A DNA stretch of 64,000 bases. Origin: Neoechinorhynchus agilis (Eukaryota; Acanthocephala). Numbering within the stretch: the stretch's first letter is position 1; each line of letters opens with the position of its first letter. Location: the NCBI GenBank assembly GCA_051530055.1, contig CM121342.1, forward strand, positions 2,356,001 to 2,420,000, read 5' to 3'. The notes under the pieces were generated by a model. It had not been told where the DNA came from, did no database searches, and was given only the letters and a program-made list of their open reading frames with translations. Below are positions 1 through 10,227 of this stretch, one piece after another. A program made the translations under genes and the position numbers.

Positions 1-733
1 AAATTCACCGATACGTCCAAAATGATAACCAATAGACAAAATCCGAGAATCCGGTTTACTGATCCCAATCCGAAGGACGATATTCCACATTAAGAATTGT
101 ATTTTCTTTCGAACAGAAATCGGAAAGATCTAATGTCGGAAATCTTTGTAATCTCCAAAAAGTTGATTCTTAAATTTGATTGGTCAAATGGTTTCTTGTT
201 ATTCAGATTTGTGGATTTTGCTTGGCACTTTGGTTCCATGGCTCATTGATGGAAATTCATTAAAGTTTCTTTTCCTATGGATGGAGTATTTTGAAGGTTC
301 GGTTTTTGTATCTAAGATCCGATTCTGAAGTGCAGAATCATGAAGGTTTGAAGTGAATTCTGAGTCCTATGTTCACCTTTTGTAAGAATCCATCGTTTTC
401 TTCTATTTAAATTTTAAATTAATATAGAAGATAAATTAAAAAAGGGATTCCGTTATCATCATCCAGGATAAAAAATATTTTATTTAATAGAAATATTTCG
501 CGATTGATCAGATTAATTTACAATGACGGACGTGGCTATGCTTCCTCTTTCGAAATATCTCAATGAAATATTTTGAATCCGTCTGGGATCTACAACTCTA
601 TCTGCCCCAAGGATTTTTTCTTGATTTTAAGTGAGAAAATGCACAATTAAACAATTATCATACGACTAAAACACTAGTTTAATCTGTTAATAACATGATT
701 TTTATAGCTAAAATCTGGAATGTTTCGTAGATC
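1..733. other. AT-rich sequence without a recognised gene
   Basis: No open frame of useful length, tRNA-like fold or known repeat was recognised on either strand. It is probably the downstream flank of the secreted-protein gene that ends at 734 on the minus strand. Confidence 0.5.
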
Positions 734-1285
734 CTAAATTTTACGATTTACGACATTTTTGAACCGGTCAAACATCATCATCATAAACTGAAATCCCATG
801 CGATCCATTTTGGCAAGGCACTCAATGTATGGATCGAAGCATTTGGCTATTTCGAGAACATGTTTATCCGGTAGATGCTTTGGCGGCTTTCCTATTTTCG
901 TATATTTTTCGTATAGTTTATCCCTAGTTTTTAGAAGCTTAATGATTGTCTCCATCCTGATATCGTTGCAATAACATCCTTCGTTTAACTTTATCAGATT
1001 AAGAAGGTTTCCAAAAATCCCATTGAAATATCGGAGCACATCATCGCGAACTGGAACGTCCTCTACAGCCGTCGTATTTATTACACTTTGAAGGTACGAG
1101 GACGGATCTGTTGCCATTGTAGTTTTAGAATTTGCCCCTGGGGCTTCCTGGTTCGAATGCCTTTTTAAGTATTCCATTTTTAGTTCCGTTTTCAAAGCAT
1201 TTTGGTTTGAGGCTCGACCACAAGTGACTGTGAATGGATAGAGTAGAAAAGAAAGGATCACGGTGAAGATAGAATGATACATCAA
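734..1285 (-). CDS. Secreted protein of unknown function
   Basis: A single uninterrupted frame of 183 codons. The first 22 or so residues are a clear signal peptide: a short start, a hydrophobic run (FTVILSFLLYPF) and a small-residue cleavage zone near TCG. The mature part is mostly charged and helical. It has a Cys pair in EGCYCND and two more cysteines near the C-terminus (AKCFDPYIEC), a spacing that suggests disulfides in a small helical secreted domain. There is an NTT glycosylation site near residue 70. The second Met directly follows the first, so the start could be either one. No family was recognised. It stands alone, with no neighbour within 2 kb on its strand, and no intron is needed. 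Confidence 0.65.
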   Translation of the reverse strand: MMYHSIFTVILSFLLYPFTVTCGRASNQNALKTELKMEYLKRHSNQEAPGANSKTTMATDPSSYLQSVINTTAVEDVPVRDDVLRYFNGIFGNLLNLIKLNEGCYCNDIRMETIIKLLKTRDKLYEKYTKIGKPPKHLPDKHVLEIAKCFDPYIECLAKMDRMGFQFMMMMFDRFKNVVNRKI

Positions 1286-2539
1286 TAAATACCTTGGTAT
1301 AATCCTTTCTAGTATATAATTTGGAGATGTTAAATAGTTCGAAGATTGTGTACTAGCAACTAAAAGATATATTGACTATAAACAAACTTAGTTTCCTATG
1401 GCAAATATAATTCTGTAAACATCGAGTGAACGAAAATACACCGTGAATAAATAAAAATGTGAAATCTCAAAAGTGAAAATTATATTAGCGGGATGAAAAG
1501 CATTGAGTAAAATTTTCGTCAAAAGAACTTATTCGCTCTTTTATTTATGTGGTCAGAGATAATTCAGAAACATAACCAGTGGAAAACACTAGTCTAGGAA
1601 ACAGAAGAGAGAATCCCTATCTTTACTAATTTGGTCATAAAATTCAGTTGTTAAATTTTTTTCCATTTATGTATTAAAAAGAGAACATTTTGGGGTTTCT
1701 TGATAAGTTTTGCCACAAGTAGAGTTTGTTTCGCCGATGGGGAAATCATATGATTAAAATAAACTAATGACATATTCCAAAATGCACCTAATTCAGCTAG
1801 ATTAGAATTATTAAGTTTAAGTAACTTTGATTGATTCAAAATAAATAAGTCCTCTAGAGTCAGGCCCGATGTAGGAAACATTATAAGATCATGTCTCAAA
1901 AAGTGGTTGAGACTAAATTTTTTATATGGGCGTGAAATCCATCGATATATTGTTTTTTTATAACAGCACCGTCAATAAATGTCTCCTTCGTAATTATTGA
2001 AAAAATGGTCTTAACGCTGATAGAAAATTATAGCTAAAGTGCTCAATAATAAAGTACAAGTTCCAAAATGACAAGAACGAAGAAAATTGTCTTGTGAATT
2101 TGGTCATGTTGCGAGGATGGATTGAAATATTCTCCTTTAAAAAGTGGGGTTGCAGTGATGAAGTTTGATCATGAAACGAGCTTAGTGTGATAATAATTTG
2201 CATAGAGAAAAGTTCGTTGTTGGCTGATGACTGATGTTTCGGTTTAAATGACTTGTTAGTGAAAATTTGCAATCGACCTGAAAAGCCAATGAAAGCGTTG
2301 GTGTGTGAAGTTGAGGGATTAATAAAGAAACCTTCATAGATGTGCGGCGGTTGCTGCTCCCCCGGTTTAACAGCGGCGAATTTTATGTTGCTGTCTGCGA
2401 ATGGCGTCCCAGAAAAGACATTTTACCCTAGCCACGGGAATCCCGGTCTGCGGCCATCGAGTCGGCAAAGATTGCTCGGCTCTCAGATGTTGGGCGCATT
2501 CACAGTGTTCAGGGCATGAATAAGAGCATTGCGTTCATT
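1286..2539. other. Intergenic, no gene recognised
   Basis: Short frames occur at 1651-1899 and 1994-2272 on the minus strand but have low-complexity composition and no domain or signal. I see no convincing gene or repeat here. Confidence 0.4.
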
Positions 2540-2945
2540 TCGACGTTTCGTGAGTACCGTCCGCCTGATTGCCGACAGACGAGACCATGGTGTCCCGGTG
2601 GTTCCACGGTCGCTCCAAAACGGCAGCGAATTGCACATCGGCACCCCAAATCTCAGTAGGACACTGCAATCCTTACTGTCTCGTCGGAGGGTACCCACAG
2701 AAGCGATTGGGATAGCGTGGAGCCAACTCCGGATTCTCTTGTAGAAACTGTCGCCAATCGAGTTCGGGTCAACAGGCCACGATAATCTGAAATTAAAGAG
2801 TTACGAATTCTCGCTACCATGGGTTAGTCCCAGACTTATTGTTTGCAAGCATTGACGGGGACCTGCTCGCTGCCTGAATATCCACACCAAAGATTAAGCG
2901 CCTCCACGCAATCTTCATCCAAAGTGTAATTCTCGCCAATAACAG
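2540..2945 (+). repeat. Dispersed repeat family 'R5', copy 1
   Basis: This stretch is less AT-rich than its surroundings and is clearly related to 50475-50790. Both share the block around AGACGAGACCATGG, then GAAGC(A/G)ATTGGGATAGCGT, then GCCAATCGAGTTC, then AATCTGAAATTAAAGAGTT, in the same order with short indels. The copies have diverged and no long frame is conserved, so this is an old interspersed element of unknown class. Ends are approximate. Confidence 0.6.
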
Positions 2946-3423
2946 ATTGAACTAATTTGCAACTTGCTTCATACGATCCCAAATAAACTGGCAGAGAAAT
3001 ATCGGCTGCTTTTCGGATACCCAAACCGCCTTATGAAACAGGCAAGGACGCTTGACGTCAGGCATCGTCCGACGGCTGAGTATTTAAAATTTTTCCAAGA
3101 GAGGCTTTCATTGTCTCGTTTAATTTTGCCAGCTTATCCCTATGTCTAGAAAAGGTTCTGTGCAGTGCTTATCCACTATGTGCCATTTTATAATGCTTTG
3201 ATTAGCTTTAGTAGTGTATAATCGAATATATTTAAGTGAAATTTAGAACATGAATAAGTTTTAAACCACCAATATCAATTCGAGGAAATGAACGATCATT
3301 GAGATAATTTAAGAGTTGATTATTTATTTTGATAGCTTCATTTTAAATCATAAGTTCATATTAAAAAATTGGCATACAGAAAAAGTATTATCTGCTATTT
3401 GTACAAATTCTGTCTATTATGAA

Positions 3424-3896
3424 TTAATAAAAACTCCTGGATGCGTATTGAAAGACGTTTCGTTGATATACACCAGACATAAAGTCGATGTAAGGAATGA
3501 CATTTGGTTTAACAATGCCGTAAGGCTTGCAGCAAACTAGTGGACGCGAAGGTATAATGTTCCAACGTTGTTCCCTTTTTACTTTTGCAGATTTATTCTT
3601 GGATCTATTTCTTTTATTGGCTAACCATTTGGAAATCTGCTTCTCGGTGATTCCTAAATAAAATATATTTATTTTTTATTTCAAGATGAAAGATATTTAC
3701 CCAAAAGATTCGATAGTCGTTCCATTTCCAAAGTTGACATAAATGGATTTTCACGGTTCAACTCGAACCAGTTCTCGAGACTTTGTCTCGTATCCACCGA
3801 GAAACGTTTGTTAATTTTATTTGATTGAGTTTGGACGTTTTCCTTGTTAGCAATCATCGATGATGATGGTGAATGAGTTGTGATCAATGAACGCAT
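3424..3896 (-). CDS. Divergent homeodomain protein
   Basis: Two exons, 3701-3896 and 3424-3653, joined across a 47-bp GT-AG intron, give a protein of about 140 residues. A homeodomain fills roughly residues 28-87. Helix 1 is near RFSVDTRQSLENWFELN, helix 2 near STLEMERLSNLLG, and the recognition helix is ITEKQISKWLANKRNRSK. W48, N51, R53 and R55 of the homeodomain are present. Position 49 is Leu instead of the usual Phe. The intron interrupts the domain between helices 2 and 3, a common place for a homeobox intron. A basic tail (KNKSAKVKR) follows. It is expected to be a nuclear DNA-binding transcription regulator. The class is not clear. It is short and has no recognisable partner motif. The start is the first ATG of the open frame. 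Confidence 0.8.
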
Positions 3897-5439
3897 AATG
3901 AACAGAGATGATACTCGTTGTGCTCATATAGGTACACGTAGCAGCACTTTGCAAGCAGCCAATCAGAATACAGATAGTGCTAATTGACGCTGTAGGACGA
4001 GGAAATATATAAGAAAATTTTCTCGAACGCTAATTATCCATTAAACTTCGTCAGTGTCTTTAGAATGTGCATCAATTAGATTCATTTAAGCTTATCCAAA
4101 TTTATAATAAAATTTAACAATTCCAATATGGTGCGAAATTTTATATGCTCCATTTCTGTTTAGTTTTTAATTTCGCGCCAAATCAGTGTTGATTTTTCAC
4201 TCGTAGTCGATAAGTCACCATGACGATCGGACAATGTTTCAGTGCATCAGCGCGTTAAAAATAACTAAAATTAACACCGTTAAGACTAAATTATCTAAGA
4301 CCAATTAACCGAAGCGAATAATAAAGCTCTTTTCAAGATACCCGAAACGTGTTGTGATTTGTGGCAATTACAAGGCTCCATTTCTAGCTTCGGATAGCAG
4401 TTTCAAATGCATCTTTGAAAAGTTAAGAAACTTTTTTATATCATAAAAATGATCCAGTAACAAATTCTCAAAATGCCAATTTAGGAGCGAATATTTATTG
4501 CGTTTTAGAGAAAAAAAATTAAATTTGCTACCAAAATGGCCACTCAATTCGACTTTTTGCGTTTTTTATATTTGAACGAACCACTTCTAATACGATCATC
4601 AATAAAACAAAATTCGTATTTTTCGACAATGTGAAAGACAATCAAACACCAATGAGCAAATCAACGGAATAATTCCCATAATGTTAGTTTCCGATTCCGA
4701 GCAACGTCTCAGATTTACACCTGACGCTTTCTTTGATCAGGCGCAATTTTTAAAATTGATAATTGGCGCACGCGGCGTAAATCGCTAGTCTATTGAAGCA
4801 TTTGCTTTCGCCTGAAATTTTATAAGGATTATCAATTGAGTTTAATTGCCGTTACCGCAGCAGGTGCCTACCTGTTCATCATTCTCAAGTGCAATGGACC
4901 AAAGTGAAGTAGTGCTTGAATTTTAAGGTCGGTGAGGTTTATTTGTTCTGCTATATGATTTTTAGGTGAGTTTTTGATTATAAAAAAATAGTTTTTAAGA
5001 CTTCAAAAACCCAACAAATTCTTTTTGATTTCTTTATTCGTCGTATATTAAGTTCATTAGCCAATGTCGGAATTTTGGGAAACGCTCGAAACTTCGAGAT
5101 AAACCTTTAAATTAATTTATTTCTACGTACCAGTAAATCGTTTATCCAAAATCAGCGGAAGATTCGATTTTTTCTCTAAAGACACTTGAACCGTTTTTCA
5201 ATTAAAAGAGTTTTGAAAACTTCCTATTCGTTTAAAAGTTAACGACTCTCAAGAGCAATTAACATCTTAGATCGGAGATCTATGAATTTAAGGTCAAATT
5301 TAATCTTCATTTAAAGGTTGTTTTTATGAACCGCCAATTACGAGTTATTTTCCTATGGTGGGATAGTGAAAATTTATAAATAAAAATGCATGCAGAATAC
5401 ACTCCTCAGAAACAGCTTCTTTTCAATATTCGGAAAAAA
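3897..5439. other. Upstream region of the homeodomain gene and intergenic DNA
   Basis: No long frame. The region is AT-rich with several short T or A tracts. A TATA-like stretch lies near 4003-4012 on the plus strand, but no gene follows it that I can read. No repeat family of this window was recognised here. Confidence 0.4.
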
Positions 5440-5760
5440 TTAAATTTCATCTTCTCCTCTTTCCATAACGGTTTGATAGTATTGTTCAAGATCATACGAA
5501 TATTGCTGATACATAGTGCTTAAATCAATAAACTCAGGATTATTGAGCTTCTTAAACTTTACCAAGAACATAATTTCTCCTTCAGTTTTAGTAGATACTC
5601 CCAAGATTGTTTCGATTGGAAGATTTTGAGAAACTCCGCGATAATATTGATCTTCCGGCACTTTGAATCCACGGAGAACCGATTTTCCTAAAAAGTTAGC
5701 GTAAAAAGTACACGGAATAATATAGAAACCTTCAGAACCACCATTTGCGCCCTTCTCCAT
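5440..5760 (-). CDS. Small HP1-like protein with a chromo shadow domain
   Basis: Two exons, 5730-5760 and 5440-5687, with a 42-bp GT-AG intron, give about 92 residues. The core LPIETILGVSTKTEGEIMFL, then VKFKKL and a C-terminal helix containing LEQYYQTVMER, matches the chromo shadow domain of HP1 proteins in order and spacing. That domain dimerises and binds PxVxL peptides in heterochromatin. I found no chromodomain upstream. An acceptor-like TTTCAG lies 14 bp before the ATG, so either the mRNA starts there by trans-splicing or an upstream exon exists that I cannot see. Reading through the intron would also stay open, so the splice is inferred from the better domain match. It lies 380 bp after the dynein LIC gene on the same strand. 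Confidence 0.72.
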   Translation of the reverse strand: MEKGANGGSEGFYIIPCTFYANFLGKSVLRGFKVPEDQYYRGVSQNLPIETILGVSTKTEGEIMFLVKFKKLNNPEFIDLSTMYQQYSYDLEQYYQTVMERGEDEI

Positions 5761-6141
5761 TTGCGAATAAGAGTCTGAAATGAGGAAATGATCAACTTTT
5801 TAAATCATTTATATGAAAGATTCAGAGTAACGAATGTGTACAACATCTCATAATAAGATATCTAAGGCAAATCAAATCATTAGAAATAAATTAAAAGAAA
5901 TGTTATTAAAGTATAAAAATTTTGAATTTTTGACGACTATTCTCTCATTCTGATTTATTACAGATGATCAATATATAAAGCAACGAATTTGAATGTAAAA
6001 AAAGGTTTCTGCTTATGTCAATATGCCAAAAGCACTTTCTTTTACGCCAACAATACTGAGAAAGTTGGAGGGAAATAAAGATCAATGAAATCGTGTTAAG
6101 TGTATGAATGTTGTTGGGCTCGAAGGCAACCACAAAAAAAT

Positions 6142-7839
6142 CTATTTTTCTGCGGTATCATCGTCGTCAACTTTTGTGTAAACTGGCTCGCTGATTGGTC
6201 TGCGCGCTTGCTCTTTTTCGGACTCTGGACATTGAGTACCGGGAGCTGAATTTCGGACGGTATCAGTGGAAGATTGCTTGTTGTTCAATAAATTAGTAAA
6301 GAATGTGGCTAAAGTATGACGGGAAGGAGCGTTAGTACTTGGCTGTACCAATTCCGGGTTTTCCTTTCTTTTCTTTGACTGTCCGCTAGATTTTTGGGAC
6401 TTTTGTTGCGGAGGTTGAGGAGACGGAGTCTGCTTCCGTTCTTCGGATATTGATTTAAAGTTCAGTCTGTTTGTCTGAGCATGTAAACGACGGAGAAATC
6501 GTTGTTCACTTTCGGACTGAATTCTGGTTGAAGTAGATCGATTTTGCCATGAGGGTACACTAGAAAGTTCCGTTGGTTTTTCTATCACCGATTCAAAATC
6601 TACTTCGTCCGGTCCGAACTTGGTCATCGTTTGTTTCAACATACAAAGTTTCTCTTCATCGTCCCAACCAATTGGACTAAAAGAAGTGAATGTACAAAAA
6701 TCGAGGCGGTTTCGAAATTACATAAAGATGTTATCTTGATCCACAACGTTTTCTTTAAATTCATAGGAAAATCCACATGACACATGAGCCATGTATCTCA
6801 AAATACGACTCATCGATTGAATATTCTTTGTCGATGTATAAGCAAGCCCACTTTTATCTATTTAGGCATTTTAGGAGCAATTGTATCGATTAAACATACA
6901 CATACGCTTAAGACAAATTTTTCTGAGATTATATTGAATAAAGTCGAAATGCTCGTTTGTATATCCATATTCTTTTCTTAGATATTCACTGTGGTCAGTC
7001 TTAAATATAATACAGGTTTCGGGAATTAAATGTCACAATATTTGTCTCGCTCGGCTTTAACGGCTTAAACTGCGAAGCGCACATAAATTTAATGGAAAGA
7101 GAGAGAAAAGGTAATTTGGATTTAATGAGTATTTAGAAAATAAAAGCTATAAACCTGGATTCTATCAAAAATGACGATATGTGAGGTACCGGGGAATGTG
7201 ATTGGAGTTATTGTTTAGGTCTACACTAGCGGACCTCTTAAGGGGTTCATCAGTTTGTTAGATTCCAGTATCAAAAACGAATAATTTTTCTAGGAAATTT
7301 TGAAAATGCTTCCAGAGGTCTCGATTAAAAAGATGCCAAAAATTTACCTTTGTAATGATCACAAGTCGATTTGTATTCTCCATCATTTCCTGTCCGACTT
7401 TCAACCATCGACACAAACTGTTTACTAATAGCCATGGTTTGTCTAAAGAAACAACAAATACCATAAAAGTTCCATCAAGATCAATAGAATCGATTGCGTC
7501 CTTTAAAAGAAGCTGACATTGCCCTTGTCCGTCCATCACCCATAAACTTAAACTGACCACCTCTTCGCCGTCATCATCTTTCACTTCAATATAATGAAAC
7601 TCCAGACCGAATTGTGGAACGTTGCTTCTATTTTCTGGTTCTTGCCATCCATTGATGAGCGTAGATCGTCCCGAATCTTCATCACCGAACATAATCACAG
7701 TGGACGATTTTTTGTCTTTCCTAGTGGAATGTTTAACATTGTCTAAGATTGAGGTCCAAATATTTGTTTCATTAGGTTCGGATGTACTGTCAAAAGATTC
7801 TTCATGGCCAAGAACAGTTTTGAGCTGAGATGAAGACAT
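6142..7839 (-). CDS. DYNC1LI: Cytoplasmic dynein light intermediate chain
   Basis: Four exons (7348-7839, 6906-6999, 6722-6857, 6142-6676) splice in frame with GT-AG introns. Exon 1 gives the Ras-like domain with a P-loop-like stretch (MFGDEDSGRSTLI) and WVMDGQG. Exon 2 continues with EYGYTNEHFDFIQYNLRK, which aligns with the DYRDEHFDFIQ block of animal LICs. Exon 4 begins with the equivalent of the FIPAGWDN block (here FIPIGWDDEEK). The C-terminal tail carries TLATFFTNLLNN, the amphipathic helix by which LIC binds dynein cargo adaptors (FFxxLL type). The long insert that mammalian LIC carries before its VCTK strand is missing, so the domain is compact. The P-loop has Arg-Ser where an active GTPase has Lys-Ser/Thr, as expected for a non-catalytic LIC. 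Intron 1 (7000-7347) is unusually long because it holds a mobile-element copy. Confidence 0.9.
7178..7260 (-). repeat. PLE-end-like repeat family 'R1', copy 1, inside a dynein LIC intron
   Basis: On the minus strand it reads AACAAACTGATGA, then a CTTAAG-centred hairpin, then AGACCTAAACAATAA and the family's terminal block (CCCCGGTACCTCACATATCG). It shares these blocks with copies near 25.8, 46.4, 49.8, 55.4, 58.0 and 63.9 kb. The middle block (CGAAACGTCTTTAATAAATA) is missing, so this copy is internally shortened. It lies in sense orientation within intron 1 of the dynein LIC gene and explains that intron's length. Confidence 0.75.
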
Positions 7840-7910
7840 CTGAATGTGTGTACGTGTTTATTTCGGGATTATTTCGGGATTTTTTCTCAAAGAAAAGAGT
7901 TAATTTTTTC
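7840..7910 (-). promoter_or_regulatory. 71-bp gap between two tandem genes with a putative trans-splice acceptor
   Basis: The PSMB7 stop codon and the LIC start codon are only 71 bp apart on the same strand. The gap ends with ACACATTCAG directly against the LIC ATG, so an acceptor with no matching donor sits right at the start codon. There is no room for a full promoter. This fits SL trans-splicing of a downstream operon gene, which is an inference. Confidence 0.45.
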
Positions 7911-8898
7911 TTAAATGGGTGAAACATCCATTTCTTCTGATTCGTCGCCACTTTTATTTTTTTCCTCGACTATATCATCATAGGGAACGTGCTTGACCAT
8001 TTTAGAAACGATAGGAGTAATGCCCGATTTGAAAGTGTAGTCGCCTAATCTTGGTTCCGGTTTCCCGATCACTGCATAAGGTCTTATAAATCGAGTATTT
8101 TCGCGAGTAACCACACAAAGATCCACATTGGTTCCAGAATACATATCATTCAAAATAGCGGTCTCAATTGATCGTTTAACGAGTTCCATTGCGTCCTGTT
8201 CGCTCATATCTTTTCGGTATCCATCTTCGCATACGGCCAAAGCGGCATATCCGCCGGAACCTTTTAAGAAAAAAGCAATTCAACAAAAAAAAATCTGGAA
8301 CTGACCGCTTGTAATGTATGGAAGATTAGCCGTGGATCCATGAGCATGGACAATACTTACCTGCGGTCCAGTAATGTCCACTCCACCGATTATTAAATAA
8401 GCACCAATATAACCCATGTATCGATAAAGCCGTTGTCTTAACCGACGGACCACCATTGATAGACGGATTTGACGTCCCGTCTCAAGAGCTACGAGTTCCA
8501 TCTGAGATTCCATCAAACGAGTCTGGAAGTCGCAGTCGGCGGCTGTGCCGGCACCGAGACAGTATATATTATCCGCTATGCGATGAACTTTAAGACAATT
8601 CTTCTCGGATACCATATCGCCGGCCGTCGAACGGGTATCCGCACCAATCACAACACCGTCCTTTTGGAGATTTCGTGAGTGAACGTTTAAAAAGCCATAG
8701 GGGATACCTTGAATACGACGGCACATAAAGTTGTTCCAGTCTTAATCACTCTGGGAACCGCGGATTTAGTCGAATTCTCGAGAAGGATGTTATTCCTTTC
8801 AAGAAAAAACCGGACAATAAAAGCAAAAATTAAAAACTCAAATACTACCGTTCAAAATTATCAAAGCAAAATCCATGCGGAGAACACTGAGACGCCAT
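7911..8898 (-). CDS. PSMB7: 20S proteasome subunit beta type-7 (beta2, trypsin-like)
   Basis: Four exons (8849-8898, 8708-8795, 8306-8660, 7911-8260) splice in frame across GT-AG introns of about 45-53 bp. The propeptide ends in VIKTG, followed by the catalytic Thr1 (TTLCAVVFKDGVVIGADTR). Also present are Asp17 (GADTR), Lys33 (EKNCLKVH), GAGTAADCDFQTRL, YIGAYLIIGGVDITGP, HGSTANLPYITSGSGGYA and GTNVDLCVVT, all in the order and spacing of beta2/PSMB7. The N-terminal extension MASQCSPHGFCFDNFERNN matches the family's FSFDNCRRN block. It cleaves after basic residues within the 20S core. The first exon begins one base after a TTTTAAG acceptor-like site. Confidence 0.96.
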
Positions 8899-9027
8899 CT
8901 TAAAATAGAAGAAATATCCAAAGCGTCTTCAAACTCATTCATAAAACTCTTTCGTATTTAAAGCGCTAATATAAATAAAATTTGTCATTTATACCTGTAA
9001 TCTTCTCCTTCTAGAAATAATCCCGAA
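8899..9027. promoter_or_regulatory. Short divergent promoter region between PSMB7 and SEC61B
   Basis: Only 129 bp separate the two start codons on opposite strands. The space is AT-rich with acceptor-like AG sites close to both ATGs (TTTTAAG on the minus strand, CCTTCTAG on the plus strand). It must hold both 5' ends, and probably a shared bidirectional promoter. Confidence 0.5.
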
Positions 9028-9288
9028 ATGGCACCGGAATCTAGCACTGGAGCAGGCAGTCAGGTGAGGCATCGGCGAGGGGCGGGGTCCTCAGGTCGAA
9101 CTACGACTGCACGCAGTGGACGAACGGCCAACTCAGGTGGTGGAATGTGGAGGTTCTACACTGAAGATTCTCCTGGAATTCGGATCGGGCCAATGCCGGT
9201 TCTAATTCTCAGTCTTGCTTTCATCGGAGCGGTGTTTCTGCTCCATATCTACGGAAAGCTGACAAGGATAGCAGCGGCCAATAAATAA
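9028..9288 (+). CDS. SEC61B: Protein transport protein Sec61 subunit beta
   Basis: An intronless frame of 86 codons. The N-terminal half is Gly/Ser/Thr/Arg-rich and cytosolic. The signature [19 protein letters not shown] is present, followed by one C-terminal transmembrane helix ([19 protein letters not shown]) and a short tail. Length and layout equal animal Sec61 beta, the tail-anchored subunit of the ER translocon. An AATAAA signal lies at about 9310, just after the stop codon. The gene is divergent from PSMB7 and convergent with the adaptor gene that ends at 9376. Confidence 0.96.
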   Translation: MAPESSTGAGSQVRHRRGAGSSGRTTTARSGRTANSGGGMWRFYTEDSPGIRIGPMPVLILSLAFIGAVFLLHIYGKLTRIAAANK

Positions 9289-9375
9289 TGATCACAACGA
9301 AGAGGAGATTAATAAAGGCTTTTCTGAAAAAGACTCTTTAATTACTTTTATTTAAGTCGTATTTAGGACAAAAAA

Positions 9376-10116
9376 TCATTCATGTGCCTTTTCTTGACAT
9401 TTCTGTTCTTGGTTGCCACTTTCATCAGAATCAATATTTTGATAAATTGGTTCTGAACTATTACTTGATCTATTGCCATCGACTAATGGAATTAAGTTGA
9501 GATATCGCTTTGAGAAGAACGACATCCTTTCGTAGTATTCTATCATTTTGTTAAGTGAAATGAACTTTAGTCCATTTATAAGATAGTAGCCTTTGTCGTG
9601 AGAATAAATCAAAAAATGGCTCACTTCTCCGTCGTGTTTTATTAGAATGCGGTGGCAACATTTTTATCCGATCAAATTAGTGAAGATTTCAAATTTTCTT
9701 TGAAGATTAATTATGCGATAAAAAAATCCACCGGTTGTTGCCCACACAAGCATTTTACGGATAAAGCATATCTCGATAAGGCTGCATGGGAGTATCTTAT
9801 GATAAAAGACCCATCAGGGTGAGTATAGCATCCATTTTGATTTTTCCTTAAAAGAAGACGAGCTGCTTCTTCGCGATTTAAATCAGCTTTGAACCATTGT
9901 CTTCGGTGAATCCGTAGGCAAGATCGAGGAACGTAGCCCATTTTCCCATTCTGTTCCGCCCAATGCCACCGGGGCTTTTCATCCCCAGTTAAAATCTTTA
10001 TTAAGAAATAACGAATGAAATTTCTAATTTTAACTGACCTTAATAACAGAACCTCTCTTGATATTGAGCTCACCAGGACGAAGCGCTTTGAATGACTTGG
10101 CAACGGTTGCTTCCAT
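9376..10116 (-). CDS. GRB2/SEM-5-like SH3-SH2 adaptor lacking the second SH3
   Basis: Exon 1 (10039-10116) gives MEATVAKSFKALRPGELNIK. After a 43-bp GT-AG intron, exon 2 starts at 9995 and completes the SH3 (HWAEQNGKMGYVPRSCLRI), then begins the SH2 (QWFKADLNREEAARLLL, then GSFIIRYS with the phosphotyrosine-binding Arg). The last part, 9376 to about 9630, gives the SH2 second half (EVSHFLIYSHDKGYYLI) and a polar tail. The order and start are those of GRB2/Drk/SEM-5, which link receptor tyrosine kinases to Ras. The C-terminal SH3 is absent. The join between about 9759 and 9630 has no clean in-frame GT-AG pair that I can find, and two competing versions of the SH2 beta-D strand are seen (PVDFFIA and EVSHFLI). 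The third exon is therefore uncertain, and the gene may be decaying or misjoined. Confidence 0.7.
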
Positions 10117-10227
10117 TTACGTTTAAAAGTAAAGAGAGATGAGAAAATGCGTCGTTTACAAACTTATATCTCCACAATGCGTGCCCCATTTTATTATCCT
10201 GCGTGAGATTTCCGCTTCAAATCGAGA

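Noticed and set aside
2483-2744. Overlapping frames on both strands of about 71 codons each.
   Set aside because: They lie in the R5 repeat, face each other on opposite strands, and are not conserved in the second copy at 50.5 kb.
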